Shown here one piece after another: positions 47,501-59,324 of a stretch of DNA of 64,000 bases (positions within the stretch are counted from its first letter, which is position 1; each line of letters starts with the position of its first letter). The translations under genes were made by a program, and so were the position numbers. The notes under the pieces were generated by a model. It worked only from the letters and a program-made list of their open reading frames with translations, made no database searches and was not told the DNA's origin. The DNA comes from Paramacrobiotus metropolitanus (lineage: Eukaryota > Tardigrada > Eutardigrada > Parachela > Macrobiotidae): positions 248,001 to 312,000 of the forward strand of contig NW_026570341.1 of the NCBI RefSeq assembly GCF_019649055.1. The letters are read 5' to 3'.

Positions 47501-48905
47501 AATAAATTTAAAAAATTCATATTTTTTTTTATTTTGTTTCGCATAATTTTGAAAACGACAGCAGCGTTTCGAAAATTTACTACGGTTAACAGTGGGAATT
47601 TTAATTTTTAGAAAATTTATTCTGATTTTTAATTTTGCTATTTATTCGCAAGAGAAATTGGTTAAATTATTTATCCCGAAAATAAATTTTGAAAAATTTC
47701 CCTCTTTGAGTTTTCGGATTTACATTCCAATCATTTCACAATGAAAAACAGCGTTGCGAAAATTTACAACGGTCGTCAGTGTGAAATTTATTTTTTTAAA
47801 TTTTGACTCTAATTATTATTTACTTAATTTTGGGAGGAGGTTATCGATTGAATTAAATACCGATTTAATACAATACACTGGAATAACTGTTGGAAATAGC
47901 GATATATTAGTTACTGGTAATATTTTATTTAGTGTATTTTTTGTTTATGACAGAAAAAATATTCGGAAAAATAATTTTTCAAAATTACTTTCAGTTTCAC
48001 ATTTCGTTGTATCTCAAATTAATTTTAACACTTCGTTGACTAGCGTGGTTACTCACACCAGAGTTGGTCTTATTAATTCAGTAACTAATTTCAAAAAAAT
48101 AATTTTACAGCAATTTTTGGGCTGTGTGAGTGAAAAAGCGTCTAGTTTTCGCTGGTACTGTTTTTGACACTCTCAGTGCAGCCGGAAGTCCAGGATAAAG
48201 ATGGTGGAAGTCACCATCCCTTTGGGACATGCACATTCAAATGGTCACACCTTTCAGCTGCGTGGACGTATGATATCGAAAAAATCAGGCCATGTACTGG
48301 ATACCAATAGAAACTTACTGGTCCATTTTGAGCAACATATGAGGCTCCGATCGCTTACAAAAAATTGAGGCGCATTGGGAAGTTTGGGCAGACTGCCCAA
48401 TGATGCCGCTGTTCGACTGGAAGGTATACATGGAAAACGACCAGAGCAGCTAACAATCAGGCGCGCGCATACCGCTAGGGCAATAAAAGGCACTTTGATC
48501 AAAGGTTGAATCCGGGTCAGCTTAGACTAAGCAAAGACAATGGATGCGAGCCTGCGATCAATTAGCAGATAAGCAGAACAGCCCATCAAAAGCATTCTTT
48601 CTTCGCCAGTAAATCTGGCGCACGTGCTAATGTATTTCTTTTGTCTCAGTGGTCAGTGTTATTGGCCAAATCTCATTAAAATAAAAAGAACGACTGGTCA
48701 GAAGATTCCACTGACCAATGGGATGCTTCTGGTGACTTCCACCAAGGAAGTCAGCCTCGTTGCTCAAAACTGCCGGTCAACGAAGTGTTAAAACAGGTTA
48801 ATAATGTTTGAATTTGAATCGTAGGGTGACGCGCCAGTGCAGCCGCCCGCGGAGGAAGCGCCGAAAATGGCAAAGCGCGGGCGCAAGCGCAAGACGGCGA
48901 CTTAA
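44598..48905 (+). CDS. SANT/Myb-domain protein, possibly TFIIIB subunit BDP1-like
   Basis: Four exons: 44598-45092, 45937-46178, 46877-47171 and 48825-48905, giving 370 residues. Donors are GTAAGA, GTCAGT and GTAACA; acceptors end in ATAG, TCAG and GTAG. Phases agree at each join; exons 2 and 3 join to give GNLRWSEDECALL. Residues 1-60 are Pro/Tyr/Gln-rich, 60-100 Gly/Glu/Ala-rich, and 105-145 basic (RFRRVKRRPEEVAQRQKQKA). An acidic segment follows (EEEEEEPLDAEAEAEADEF). The SANT domain at about 243-290 (RWSEDECALLRQCAALYETN, YCMIQTVLTHRSIAEIKKQL) resembles that of BDP1 (RWSEEE...GTDF...IK). A helical block (NEYYRHKAALQQDKQRFERD) and a basic KRGRKRK tail complete it. BDP1 would help recruit RNA polymerase III. 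The protein is shorter than known BDP1, so the label is tentative; a SANT nuclear protein is secure. Confidence 0.78.
47190..47830. repeat. About 210-bp tandem repeat, three units, intron 3 of the SANT gene
   Basis: The block AACAGCAGCGTTTCGAAAATT / TTTACTAC recurs, diverging, near 47338, 47555 and 47745, each with a preceding AATAATTTTGAAAA and TCTGGAAAATAAATTT. Units are about 210-220 bp. Confidence 0.6.
48161..48796. mobile_element. Small inverted-end element in intron 3 of the SANT gene
   Basis: This 0.63-kb block is more GC-rich than the intron around it. Its ends are loosely inverted (GTTTTTGACACTCTCAGTGC against GTTTTAACACTTCGTTGACC on the other strand). Subterminal GGTGGAAGTCACCA appears at 48204 and, inverted, TGGTGACTTCCACC at 48730. 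No coding capacity was recognised, so it is probably a MITE. Confidence 0.5.
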
Positions 48906-50741
48906 ATGGAGAATTATTCTGTTTAATGGTGAGAATCTCGCAGTCGGCAAATTGTTCCTTGTTTTATTATTAATTACTGACGCACCGATCTTGTTTATTA
49001 GTATTAAATAATACTTTTAGCGCACGGATTATTTTAATACTGATTTACGAGTAGTTTTTTCACCTTTTACTAGCGTAGAATGAAAGCGGATGTTTTTGTT
49101 TTATGCAATAGTTTGATCGGAGGAATTTCGTGATGAATTATAGAAGCTCGGTTGCTCGGATTTTCGCTGACAGAATGATCTGGAAATTATTATGCCTTTT
49201 TTTGCTATGAAAATGTTTCTGTTAAGGAGGTTTTTTTGTTAGTGCTGTGTTGGAAACTGAATAAATTTCTTGATGATTGCGGCGGTTTTTTATTGTTATA
49301 AAAGCGCTTTATGAATATTTACGAATATCCCCGAAAATTAAAAAATTAATTTGACAAAAATTCGAAATAATTTACGAGAAGTTAAAAATTTTACGAAAAT
49401 AAATCAGCCTAAAACATGGAAAGATTACGTAATAAAAAGTTAAAAGAATTAAAACTGATCGTCAAGAAAATATCTAAGAATTATTGAGAAGAAAAGAGGC
49501 ATTTTACGAAAATAAATCGGCCACAAAAAAGCGTTTGGTATTAAAAATTTGAAAAAATAAACTGGCACACTGAAAATTATTCAGCAGTATTTTGGAAATG
49601 AAATAAATTTCCTGTTGACTGCGGCGAATTTTTTCTTAATCAACACACTGGAAAAAAATTTCCTTAATTATATTTTCCGAATAAGTAGAACTTCATTCGT
49701 CCGAAAATCGGAATAAAATATTAGAATTTTAAAAAATAATAAAAAAAAATAAATAGGCCAAAAATAAAAAAAATTAATAAACAAAATCAACCGTCAATAA
49801 ATTATCGACGTAATTAAGAAGATGAAAACCGACAGTCGCCGGAAAGGTCAACTGACGTAAAAATGCAGCTATAACAAAAACAAATATAGTATTAGGCAAT
49901 ACAAAAAATAAATTAGGTAAAAAAATAATAAAAAAGTGAATAAAATCAGCCGTCAATAAATTATCGACGTAATTAGTAAGATGGAAAGCGGCAGTGGCCG
50001 GAAAGGTCACCCGACGTAAAAATGCAACTATAACAAAAAATACACAAAATAAATTAGGCAATACAAAAAATAAATAAGGTAAAAAAATATTAAAAAATAG
50101 TAAATAAAATCAGCGGTCAATAAATTATCGACATAATTAATGCGATGGAAAGCGGCATCGGCCGGAAAGGTCAACTGACGTAAAAATGACACTGCAATTA
50201 CATCGAAACACTGCCCCAAAAATTCCTACTCGTACTCCATCCAACCACAACAAAAACACTGCTCCGATTAAATTGCATATTTATTAGTCGAAAAGCATGA
50301 AACGGCATATTTTTCGCAGCCGCCGGGCGCTGTCGATGAGCATCGTCTTCCAGGAGACAAATAATATTTAATTTCATTAATTGACATTTGCCTGGCACAC
50401 GGCCGCGGCGTGGCGCGGGTGTTGGATTACGCGGCACATTTATTTCACTATTTATTGCATTATATACACGCTATATATGCCTGCCGGTTAGGTTCTTCAT
50501 CTCGGCACAAACAGGTTCCGTTTACTGACGAATTTCACAGGAAAAGTCGATGCGTCTCCCGGCGTTTTTTATGCACTGTTGTGTGTATATGTTGTGGATG
50601 AGCGGCCGCGTACAAAACACAAATAAACCTGCTGATTCCGGTGAATTATTTTGCGCTTGAGATTAAACGCGACTTTTACATTGCCAATTGCTGTTGATTC
50701 GTTTATTGCGGAAAGGTTATTTATTTTTTTTACGAGGAACG
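48906..50741. other. Spacer between the SANT and secreted-protein genes
   Basis: AT-rich sequence of 1.8 kb. It contains the 158-bp tandem repeat at 49786-50190. The 300 bp before 50742 would hold the promoter of the secreted-protein gene; a TATATA-containing stretch lies at 50461-50480, with no further support. Confidence 0.45.
49786..50190. repeat. About 158-bp tandem repeat, 2.6 units
   Basis: Each unit starts with CGTCAATAAATTATCGACGT or close to it (near 49792, 49950 and 50116) and includes GGCCGGAAAGGTCAACTGAC and GTAAAAATG. The minus strand stays open across units and encodes repeated LTFPA...NYVDNLLT peptides, a by-product of units whose mutations have not yet closed the frame. Confidence 0.75.
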
Positions 50742-53700
50742 ATGCAGTTGCCGGTGCTGTTCGTGGGGATACTGGCCGGCGCGACCCTCCTTGACGGTAT
50801 GTGCCCGACGATTTTGGAAAAAAGTGCCGGTTTTTATATATTTTCACTTGGAAATAATAATAATATTTTATTACTGAATTTTAATTATTTTTTATTGTTA
50901 TTTAATAATTAATATAGTATTTTATTTGGATTTTTTTTTTGAATTTGAAAATATGGTGACTTAAGAAATCGGTGGAAAATTTAACAACTGATTTATCAGA
51001 ATAATATCATTATAAATAATGTCCTAATATTATTAGAATAATAATAATTAATAAATATTAAATAATTTAAATATTATTCATTAAATAAATCAGAATTTAA
51101 GCTGATTAAAATGAGGTACAGCCTTTGTTTATGATTAACACTCAGAAATTCTTCATTTAATCAGAAGAGATGGGTAAGTAAATAAATTTTCATAATGACT
51201 TAGTAATTAATTAAGTAAACATGTAATACCCTATTCGGTGAAATTTTCATCTTCGCCTCGGTGAAATACTTAGCACAGATTGATGCACCGATCCACTGAC
51301 GGTCCCCTATCCGATTATTATTTTTATCTAACGAGAAATACTTCGTATGTATTGAAAATTATTGAATATATAAAAATGTGCAGCGGCGAGTGTTCCCGGC
51401 GGAAGCGGGGAGGATAGGATTAGGTGGATGCTGAGGGATACGGCGGAAACCACCACGGTGGACACGTCGACGAACAACGATGCCGACGTGGGAGACGGCT
51501 CCGAATTCCAGTACGACGCCACTACGACCAGTGACAGTGACGATGATAATGCCGGCGAGGTCCGCATGCTGACGCTCGACTGTAAGTACTGGCTGCACCG
51601 GCTTTTTTTTGTGTGAAAAATTAAATGCTATTTCATAAAAATTTATATGACATTAGAATAATTTGTATAATATTCTGGAATAATCTCTAGAATAATTTAT
51701 AATAATTTTTATTATTTTGATAATAATTTTGTATGTGATATTATATTCATATAATATTTTTTCTTTTAAAACGTCCAGTTTTTTCGGTAAAATCAGCAGG
51801 TAATATTTGGCGTATATAAACGTCAGCCAAATCGGTATTACCGATTTTCAGCTGTATTTTTCCGATGCTACTGGGAATTTGCTTTCGCTTTCGTACAGCT
51901 GTCAAGAGTAAAATATAACCTTGAGCGCATCGGTGTTTATTGTTTACCGAAGTCGGCGCTAAGATTTTGCCGGCTTACAAGTTAGTAACGCCCTTTAAAC
52001 GTCATATCCGCTTTGTACTCTCATCAGCCGCGCGAAGCGACCCGCAACGCCGGCGCGTGCGTCCAGCGACGTCTTTTTTTCAAGGTCACCTAATACTGAC
52101 TGTTCGAAATTTAAACGTATATTTAAAAAAATATAAATGTATATTTATGTATATTAAACATATATATGTATATATGTATATATATTAAATGTATATATGT
52201 TAAATGTATATATATTAAATGTATATATATGTATATATATTAAATGTATATATATGTATATATATTAAATGTATATATGTTAAATGTATATATATTAAAT
52301 GTATATATTATAAATGTAAATATATATGTATATATATTAAATGTATATATGTTAAATGTATATATATTAAATGTATATATTATAAATGTAAATATATATG
52401 TATATATATTTATGTGTATTAAAATACAGTATATAAAAATGTGCAAAATACGAGTATATTTAAAAATTCGATTTATGTAAATTTTAAATGTATAGTCTTT
52501 TCTAGGGCTGAAATCAAATACAAACATAAATAGTATTATAATATAAACAGGAATAAAATTATATAAAGTATATAAATACATATAATATGAATACATATAA
52601 TTACATAAAGTATAAATACTATTATTTTTATTATTTTATTAAAATTGATAATTTTTTTCGTAACTGTAATTATTAAAGTCGCGATGATGTTGCGTTGCAG
52701 ATAACCCGGCGGAGTTGTACGCCTACATTGACCAGGTGCTGATCAGTCCGTGCTACACCCACTCGCAAGCCCCGCTGAACATCCTGTTGAACCTGTACAC
52801 CTGTCTGGACCGCGTCACGGGCTTCAACAAGAAAATCGATCTTTTCCAAGCCACGCCCGACAACGTCTCCTTCGCCAACCTGCCCCTGGTGCGCCGTCTG
52901 GACGTCAGCCAGACCAGCAGCGGCCTGCAGGTCCTGCTGCGCCAGTTCAAGGACAACGCTCCCCAAATCTGCATGTAAGAATGTTTTCGGTATTTTATTA
53001 TCAGTACTGTAGATTTTTCCCCCTTTTTTTTAAAACAAAAGCCAAATTATTTGGATTTATTTTGATTTATTTGTAGAAATTATTCCGTTTAGCAGTGACT
53101 AGTGATTGATATGGTTAATATGGAGAAAGCGTAGTGAAGTGGCTCGTAGCCCTGCAACTCAATCCTGCTCTTGTTAACAAACTAAAAAAGTACTTAAATT
53201 TACGGGTAACCGAAAAGCTTTACGAGTTATTTATTTAAATTTTTTTTATTTTTATATTCTACAATATTATTTGTTAAATCAAAAATTAATTTACAATGCC
53301 TGTCTAAAATAAATCAGGAATTTTTTCATTTCTACTTGTACTATTAATAAATTTATTATGAAGCATTGAAAATTAATTATCAAGAAATATTTTGATGAAA
53401 TCAAGTTATGAAATTGCATCATTTTAAGTAGAATCACGCCAATGCCCTTTTTGTTATTTTGATGGTTTTTGCCCCATAAAAGGTATGAAAATAAATCCGA
53501 ATAAAAGCAAAGCGGTTACGTATACAAACAAATATTTATGAAGTGTTTTAATATTGTGTTCTTAATTAATGATTAATTAACAAATTACCGCATTTTTCTA
53601 CAGTAATCGTAAAAAAAGTTTTGATAATCGCTCCTCATTTATTTCCCTTTTTGTTCTTCTGAAAAAGTTTTTGCGAAACGTCTGCAATACTTTTTCAACT

Positions 53701-56271
53701 GCAGGAACCCCGAGCCGGTGATGCAGTGCCTGGACGCCTACCTCCAAGCCTGCTTCCCGCCCCCGGCCGCCAGCAACGACACCTCCAGCGATGACGCGTG
53801 GATGCGCGACGTCGCCGCCTTCGTCGACATGTTCAACACCAACCGCAGCGACACCGACGCCTCCACGGCCGAACCCGCCACCTCCGAAGCCACCACCCTG
53901 GAGCCGGCCACCACGGAGGCCACCACCGAGGAGGCCTCGTCCACCCATGAGCCGGGTACGATGGAGCCGACGACCACCGCGGAGTCCGAGGACTCGACGA
54001 ACAACGACAGCCTGCCGGTGTTGGTGGTGGCGGAGGTGGACGTCACCATCACCCGCCTGGATGACGGTCCGGCCAGCGGGTTCTTCGGGGTGCCGTTTTG
54101 AATCAGGCCGACCAGATCTCGCGGTTGATTCGGCAGGGTATGCAGGTGCTGTGCGAGAGCAATCAGGATCTCACCGCCGCTGCGCAGCTGCCCGCCGAAG
54201 GTATTTAGAAATATTTAGAAAGACTTAGAAATACGGTACATATGCATACAAGTTGTATGCAACTATGTATGCAACATGTACGAGTACTGTACTTGTATCA
54301 GTTGTTGTATGATACAACTGATACAAGTAAGTACACAGAGTACTTGTTACCGGTATTAGCGGTATAATATTATAGAAATCTTCAATTGCAATATGTACAC
54401 CTACTTATATAGATCATATATGGAACTTCAACTAGGTACAAACAGAACAAAAAAGCATAATTATAGTCTATATTATAATTCTTAAAAACATATAAATAAA
54501 AACTTGTTAAATAATTTTAATTTCATGGAAATAATTTATTATGGTTAGAAATATATTTGAAGGAATCAGAAATATGTTTCCCAATATATTCAGAAATAAA
54601 ATCGCTAATGCAGTGAAATATTGGTAGAAATGTAATAAATATAGGTGAAGGCTCCGCGTAGCATACAACCTTTTACCACCGTTGGCTCCTAGTACCACCT
54701 TTCATACCACCTTTGGCTCCTAATACCACCTTTTGCACACCACTTTTGACTCCCATACCACCATTTAATTTTTCTTGCAGCTGTATTATTATGAATTAAT
54801 AAGGACATCTGGTAAAACCGAATGGTTTGCTTGTGCAGCCGCGTCCTTAAATCGACGCGCTGCGCTTCGTATACAGTACATATCTATATATGCATCGGGG
54901 GTGATAAAATTACTCGTAAATCCTGGTCTTTTCAAATTACTCCACTAGCCATTTTCGGATACCGTATTCGGTGTACGATGTTCGCAACGTAACGTTATGT
55001 ACGGATATTGCGGGCACACGCTTCCATACAAACAGTACGTATAAACATTTCCCGTGTGTGTTCGTACTGTTTTTCCATAGCGTCGGTTGCGATACTGAAT
55101 GCCTTCAAGTTGCCATCTTTATCCGGCCGGTACACGGAAAGATTTGGATCTTGTTTCTTGATGTTAAAAAATTCACTTCTGCTAAAAATTTTAAAAATTA
55201 AATGGTGGTATGCGGAGTCAAAAGTGGTGAGCAAAAGGTGGTATTAGCAGCCAAAGGTGGTATGAAAGGTGGTAGTTGGTACGAGGAGCCAACGGTGGTA
55301 TAAAGGCGGTATGCGGAGCCTTCACCATAAATATAAAAATTATTGAGAGGTATATCGAAAACTCAGAAGCATTTGAGAAGCATATTGCGAAAAATGTTGG
55401 CAGAATTATATTGCAAACTAATGGGAAGAATTATTTAGAAATAATTAGAAATTTTTAGAAACAGCTAGAAGTAGTTAGAAATATTTAGAAATGCATCTGC
55501 GTATGTTAACCAGACCGTTGACCTTTCATTGCAGACTTTTTGGATCAAGTGCCGTGTATGATCCGCACCGCCGGCATCGAGCAGCCCTGCTCCACGGATA
55601 AACTGCAGGACAGCGGCAGTGATATGGACAACGGGCAGAACCCCAACGCCTACTGCCGGTAACCGAAATTTTCTTAGGTTTCTTGGGTTTCTTAGACTGA
55701 TGGGCATGCGCGTGTTTCTACAGGATGATTGAGCAGTACGCGGAGTGCTTCACGCAGGAGGTCAGCCGGCGCTGCAGTCGGGTTAGCGGCGAAGCGCTGC
55801 AGATCATCGGCGACCAGTATCTGCAGGCCATCACGCCCCAGTGCCAGCCGCCCGCGGGATCCAACACGTCGCAGTCAATGCCGGTAAAAATCAATACTAA
55901 ATATTACTAATTTATTAGTTATATATATTTATTATGAATTTTTAATAATCATTATGTGAATTAAAATTATAAATATTGTATAAATATATAAATGCGATAT
56001 AAATAATAACTTTAATTAAGCAAATTGCCTTTTTAATTTTTTAAAAATTTGAATAATAATTTTTCAGTTTTTAAATTTCCAGAAAATTATAATTTCACTC
56101 TTCATAATAAATAATGAAATGATTAATTTAGTTAAAACGTAAAAAAGGTGTGGAATCCTTTTGCAGACGCAGTGGAGTGAATTCCCGGAATTCACCGCGG
56201 CCGACAACATCACGGCCCTCAACGGTACCAACACCACGTCGCCGTGGGACTGGATCTTCCTCCTCTTCTAG
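50742..56271 (+). CDS. Secreted cysteine-rich protein, seven exons
   Basis: Exons 50742-50796, 51384-51581, 52701-52974, 53705-54200, 55535-55658, 55724-55883 and 56167-56271. All introns are GT-AG and phases agree. MQLPVLFVGILAGATLLD is a signal peptide. Exon 2 is Thr/Asp/Ser-rich. Exon 3 starts YNPAELYAYIDQVLISPCYT. Exon 4 has MNPEPVMQCLDAYLQACFP, then a Thr/Glu-rich stalk (TSEATTLEPATTEATTEEAS). Cysteine patterns repeat: QICMN...MQCLDAYLQAC and YCRMIEQYAECFTQEVSRRC, suggesting two related Cys domains. The total, 1412 nt, is one base short of a whole frame. Near 54090 the frame ends at TGA (54099-54101), while the next frame continues LNQADQISRLIRQGMQVLCE to the exon 4 donor. Either one base is missing (470 residues intended) or the protein stops at 307. 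The tail is WDWIFLLF. No family is named with confidence; nematode DUF19-like Cys spacing is a loose analogy. Confidence 0.75.
52140..52430. repeat. AT-rich 72-bp tandem repeat, intron 2
   Basis: Units of exactly 72 bp start at 52256 and 52328, with a partial third at 52400. They are built from GTATATATATTAAAT and ATATATGTTAAAT blocks, and earlier degraded blocks extend back to 52140. The long Tyr/Ile-rich frames on both strands are artefacts of this repeat. Confidence 0.85.
54225..54350. repeat. Cluster of short hairpins in intron 4
   Basis: ACTTGTATCAGTTG is followed within 10 bases by its complement CAACTGATACAAGT (54291-54329). Other small inverted pairs around CATACAAGTTGTATG precede it. 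Confidence 0.65.
54640..55335. mobile_element. MITE with 125-bp inverted ends in intron 4
   Basis: GGTGAAGGCTCCGCGTAGCA at 54647 mirrors GCGGAGCCTTCACC at 55314-55327, and pairing continues inward about 120 bp through repeated CCACCTTTGGCTCC-type motifs. The interior is non-coding. It lies wholly in an intron of the secreted-protein gene. Confidence 0.75.
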
Positions 56272-57136
56272 TTAACATATGCAACACTGTACAATACGTT
56301 GTTTTGGCGATATTGGATTATTCGTAGCGTAACGGCTTACGGATGGCTGCTTTCTTTTTTCTGCTTTTTCTGTCGCTTCTATGAAGATGCCTGGGAATAT
56401 GGCGTGACCTTTGTGTTTTATTATTTTCGGCGCTGTATGACTGTTATTCTTATCAGTGAGCCGGTTGACTGGGATCTCACGTACTGTAGACATAACTGGA
56501 TTAAAAAGCCAGCACAATAAATTTATATTGTGAAGCTCTTCCAACTGTATACGTGGTACGGTTTGTAGAGGTTTAACTTTTCCGGAGTTTAATTTTTTCG
56601 CTCGTATAATGTAGAACCGTTGGTTATAAAATTATTTCTATCCAAGTTGCAAAAATAAATAATTCCAGTTAAGTCGCGATTCTGTTTGAAAACGCAGGAA
56701 TCACGAGATTCGTTGGTACATTGAAATAACGGAGCGCTGCTGTCCTGCTGAAAGCGTGTTAAGAAATACATGTACATATTGTAGAGAATTTGCACATCGT
56801 GTACAATGCAGTATAATTACAGTATGCAGTAGTAATATGCCGACGTAGTAATAATGCAGCAGTGCAGTAGTAATAATAGCAATGCCGTAGTAACAATGCC
56901 GAAGTAGCAAGACGATCAGACGAAGTGTATTATGTGCTGAAATGATGTGACGCGTAATTTTGTTTCTATCCAATGTTCACTCGAATAACCCAATAAAGCT
57001 TCGTTCAATTCAAAAGCAATGCAGTAGTAAATATGCCGAATAATTATTATCCACAAGGATACGCGCGATTTCTCGTGGACTGCGGTTGAAGAACAGATAC
57101 CGCATCTTTCGGTCGTCTTCCAGAACGACCCTGACG
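56272..57136. other. 3' flank of the secreted-protein gene and spacer
   Basis: The polyadenylation signal AATAAA is at 56516-56521, 245 bp after the stop. Beyond it a degenerate run of GCAGTAGTAATAATGCC-like motifs spans 56815-56910. No other gene is recognised. Confidence 0.5.
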
Positions 57137-57200
57137 GACCGTCACGGACGTTCGGGGGGACGACGGAACGATGACCCGTTGAATGTCTAACGTGGTGTAC
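57137..57200 (+). pseudogene. Tiny relic of the Tudor-like exon
   Basis: CGTCACGGACGTTCGGGGGG and the following ACGACGGAACGATGACCCGT align with the start of the F-box family first exon (gccgtggacgttctgggcga / cgacgggatgatgcgat at 2233-2270). About 60 bp remain. Confidence 0.4.
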
Positions 57201-57327
57201 AATAGTAGACTAATCATCATGGATGGAGGTTGCGGTCCAGAAACACGCTACCCTATAACATAAAGGAAAACTGGGAAGGAAAACTGTATATGTACGGCGC
57301 TTTCAGTATCTGAGCAGGGAAAGGCGT

Positions 57328-57494
57328 TTAAGGAAAATGGCCCGGTACATAGTGTAAAAATGGAATACATGCACTAAAACTTTCGCGCACTCCGAATCAC
57401 TTTTTAGTAACACTTTATGTCATTCTACAACTAAATGATTTATCTGCTTTGTTCTGAAAACCGATTGCCCGCGCAACTTGCGGTAGCCGAGATG
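57328..57494 (+). repeat. Single arm of the TTAA palindromic element
   Basis: TTAAGG at 57328 is followed by GGCCCGGTACATAGTG and then diverged arm sequence (AACTTTCGCGCACTCC, then CCGCGCAACTTGCGG), matching 491-665 of the full element. The mirror arm is absent. Confidence 0.6.
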
Positions 57495-57609
57495 TGGCGA
57501 ACCGAAATGGGCGAAATGTTAAACGACATTGCTGTGCACCAAGAGTCTGGTTATTTACCCGATCTTCTTGAAACCACTTCATACGCTATCGTACGAGGCC
57601 TATCTCTGT

Positions 57610-57690
57610 CCAATTTAATTTAATTTAATTTAATTTACTTTACTTTACTTTACTTTAATTTAATTTAATTTAATTTAACTTAATTTGAGT
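57610..57690. repeat. (TTTAA)n/(TTTAC)n microsatellite
   Basis: A pentanucleotide tract: TTTAA units, then TTTAC units, then TTTAA again. Confidence 0.9.
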
Positions 57691-57798
57691 CAGTGCAGGT
57701 AGCCCATATCCGGCTAGGATGACATCTAGCCTGGGATTTTAAACCTGGCTGGCGAAACGCTAATATTCTCCGTTAACCGTTTTTGTTTCCGAAGCGGG

Positions 57799-57928
57799 CC
57801 TGTAGGTGGTAATTAACAATATAATTGTAAGAGCTACATAGATTAGCAGGTGCCATTTCGATTCGCGCTAGCAGTTTCTAACACATACTGCTAGCACGAA
57901 AACCGAGATAATAATGACGACCTACAGG
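57799..57928. mobile_element. 130-bp MITE
   Basis: CCTGTAGGTGGTAATTA at 57799 is inverted as TAATGACGACCTACAGG ending at 57928. An inner hairpin, GCTAGCAGT...ACTGCTAGC, sits at its centre (about 57869-57896). There is no coding capacity. Confidence 0.75.
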
Positions 57929-57929
57929 T

Positions 57930-59100
57930 TATCTCTAAAAATAAAAATAATCAACTGTCATCTACTAGCCCGTTTCAGAAACGTCTGAGAGGGGGCCGGT
58001 GACGCTATCCTGGTTAGGGTTAGAAAGCGTGAGCATCAAAGCACATCACAGTCGCTTTACGAATTCAGTAATAATCTTTTCAAAAAAAATGTCCATTTAA
58101 GCAAGCGCCATTACTTTGGACCGTATTCTTTACCTGCCAGTCTCCCACGCCATCCCCGCACTACTCCTACCCGCGTGGGCGGAAGAAGTGGTGGGTGGAC
58201 AGCTGGGAATACCCGGGAATAATGCGAAGGCAGACGCGGATCATTCCATCATACACTGGGCAGTAAGGCGGAAGAAGGTGCACACAGAACATAAAATCCT
58301 GGAGTACAATATAGGCATGTACTGCGAATTAACAGCGGGTAAGTATTACTGTATTAGTGACAGGAAAGGTCACACTCGACGGTTAACGAGGTGGGAATAG
58401 CTTCGACGTTCGGATGCGTATGCTATGGATAAAACGCCCAACACATACGGAATGCGACATTTTATATGAGCATTTCTATCCATGTATATTGCGATCAACG
58501 AAATTAGGCCATCTCCAGCGAATAGGCAGGCCGTGGAAAATTTAGGTCATAAGCAGGACACTTCACCAGCGCGCTTTCAAAGAAGAGGCAGGCAGTTGGT
58601 TGATCAACAGGTGGATTCCGCTTTCCCTGGCGAATGGAGGGATGGCTAAAGAGTTGAGCAGCGTCCAGCCAACCATTCTTCCTTGTGATTATGTCACGCA
58701 GAATAAAAGAAGCCTAGTTTTGTGCTGAGCGATACGAGCACACCCGACGCAGGCAGAGCAAGACGCACAGCAGAAAGAGGCCAAAAGGAGGCCAAGACGC
58801 AGGGTAAGAATGAAGTAGGCCAGTCTTCTATTTGGCCTGCTTTCCCTGCCGTCTTTTATTTGATACGAGCGGTGTGGCAGACCATTATCCGGCATTCCAG
58901 CCCTAACCGTTACTTTACTAACCAGCCAAGCTGATATTCTCAGTAGCTCGCTACCGTTGTTGTGCTTTCCCTGCTCAGGTATTTTACCGTATTTAAGGCA
59001 CCGTAAATTTATAGCTGAACATTTTCTTTCATGTTACATACATACTGGTTGTTTGTTTCGGGCCATGATGATTAGCCTAGTGGGCTCTATGAAGCGTGTC
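57930..59100. other. Spacer, nothing recognised
   Basis: A 94-codon frame at 58116 has no family features. No repeats were clear. Confidence 0.35.
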
Positions 59101-59106
59101 ATCCTT

Positions 59107-59320
59107 CCATCGTCTTCGAGAACGTCCGTGGGACGTTTTCGATGACGACGGGAGGATGCGGTGCGGGCACATGATGGTGTTGTTATGCTCCCTTCGACAC
59201 GCTCGAGTTTCGATGGATTCGATGTGACGCTGATTATCCAGCATCCACGACTATACCCCCGGAAGTCCTGCTGACGCTGACGCCCGAGTCCGTCAGTACT
59301 CAGTAGTACTTCAACAGGAA
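59107..59320 (+). pseudogene. Relic of the Tudor-like exon of the F-box family
   Basis: At about 59114 the plus strand reads RERPWDVFDDDGRMRCGHMM, matching RDNAVDVLFDDGMMRCGRDV of the 34.4-kb copy. Near 59270, PEVLLTLTPESV stands where EVLVEETRLGP belongs. Only about 0.2 kb survives, with frame changes. Confidence 0.55.
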
Positions 59321-59324
59321 TCAA

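Noticed and set aside
52219-52596. Long Tyr/Ile/Val-rich frames on both strands
   Set aside because: They follow the 72-bp AT-rich tandem repeat in an intron.
53738-54052. Minus-strand Val/Ser-rich frame
   Set aside because: It is antisense to the Thr/Glu-rich stalk exon of the secreted-protein gene.
54069-54111. 43-bp GT...AG mini-intron to resolve the exon 4 frame in the secreted-protein gene
   Set aside because: Removing it gives the wrong frame and it is implausibly short.
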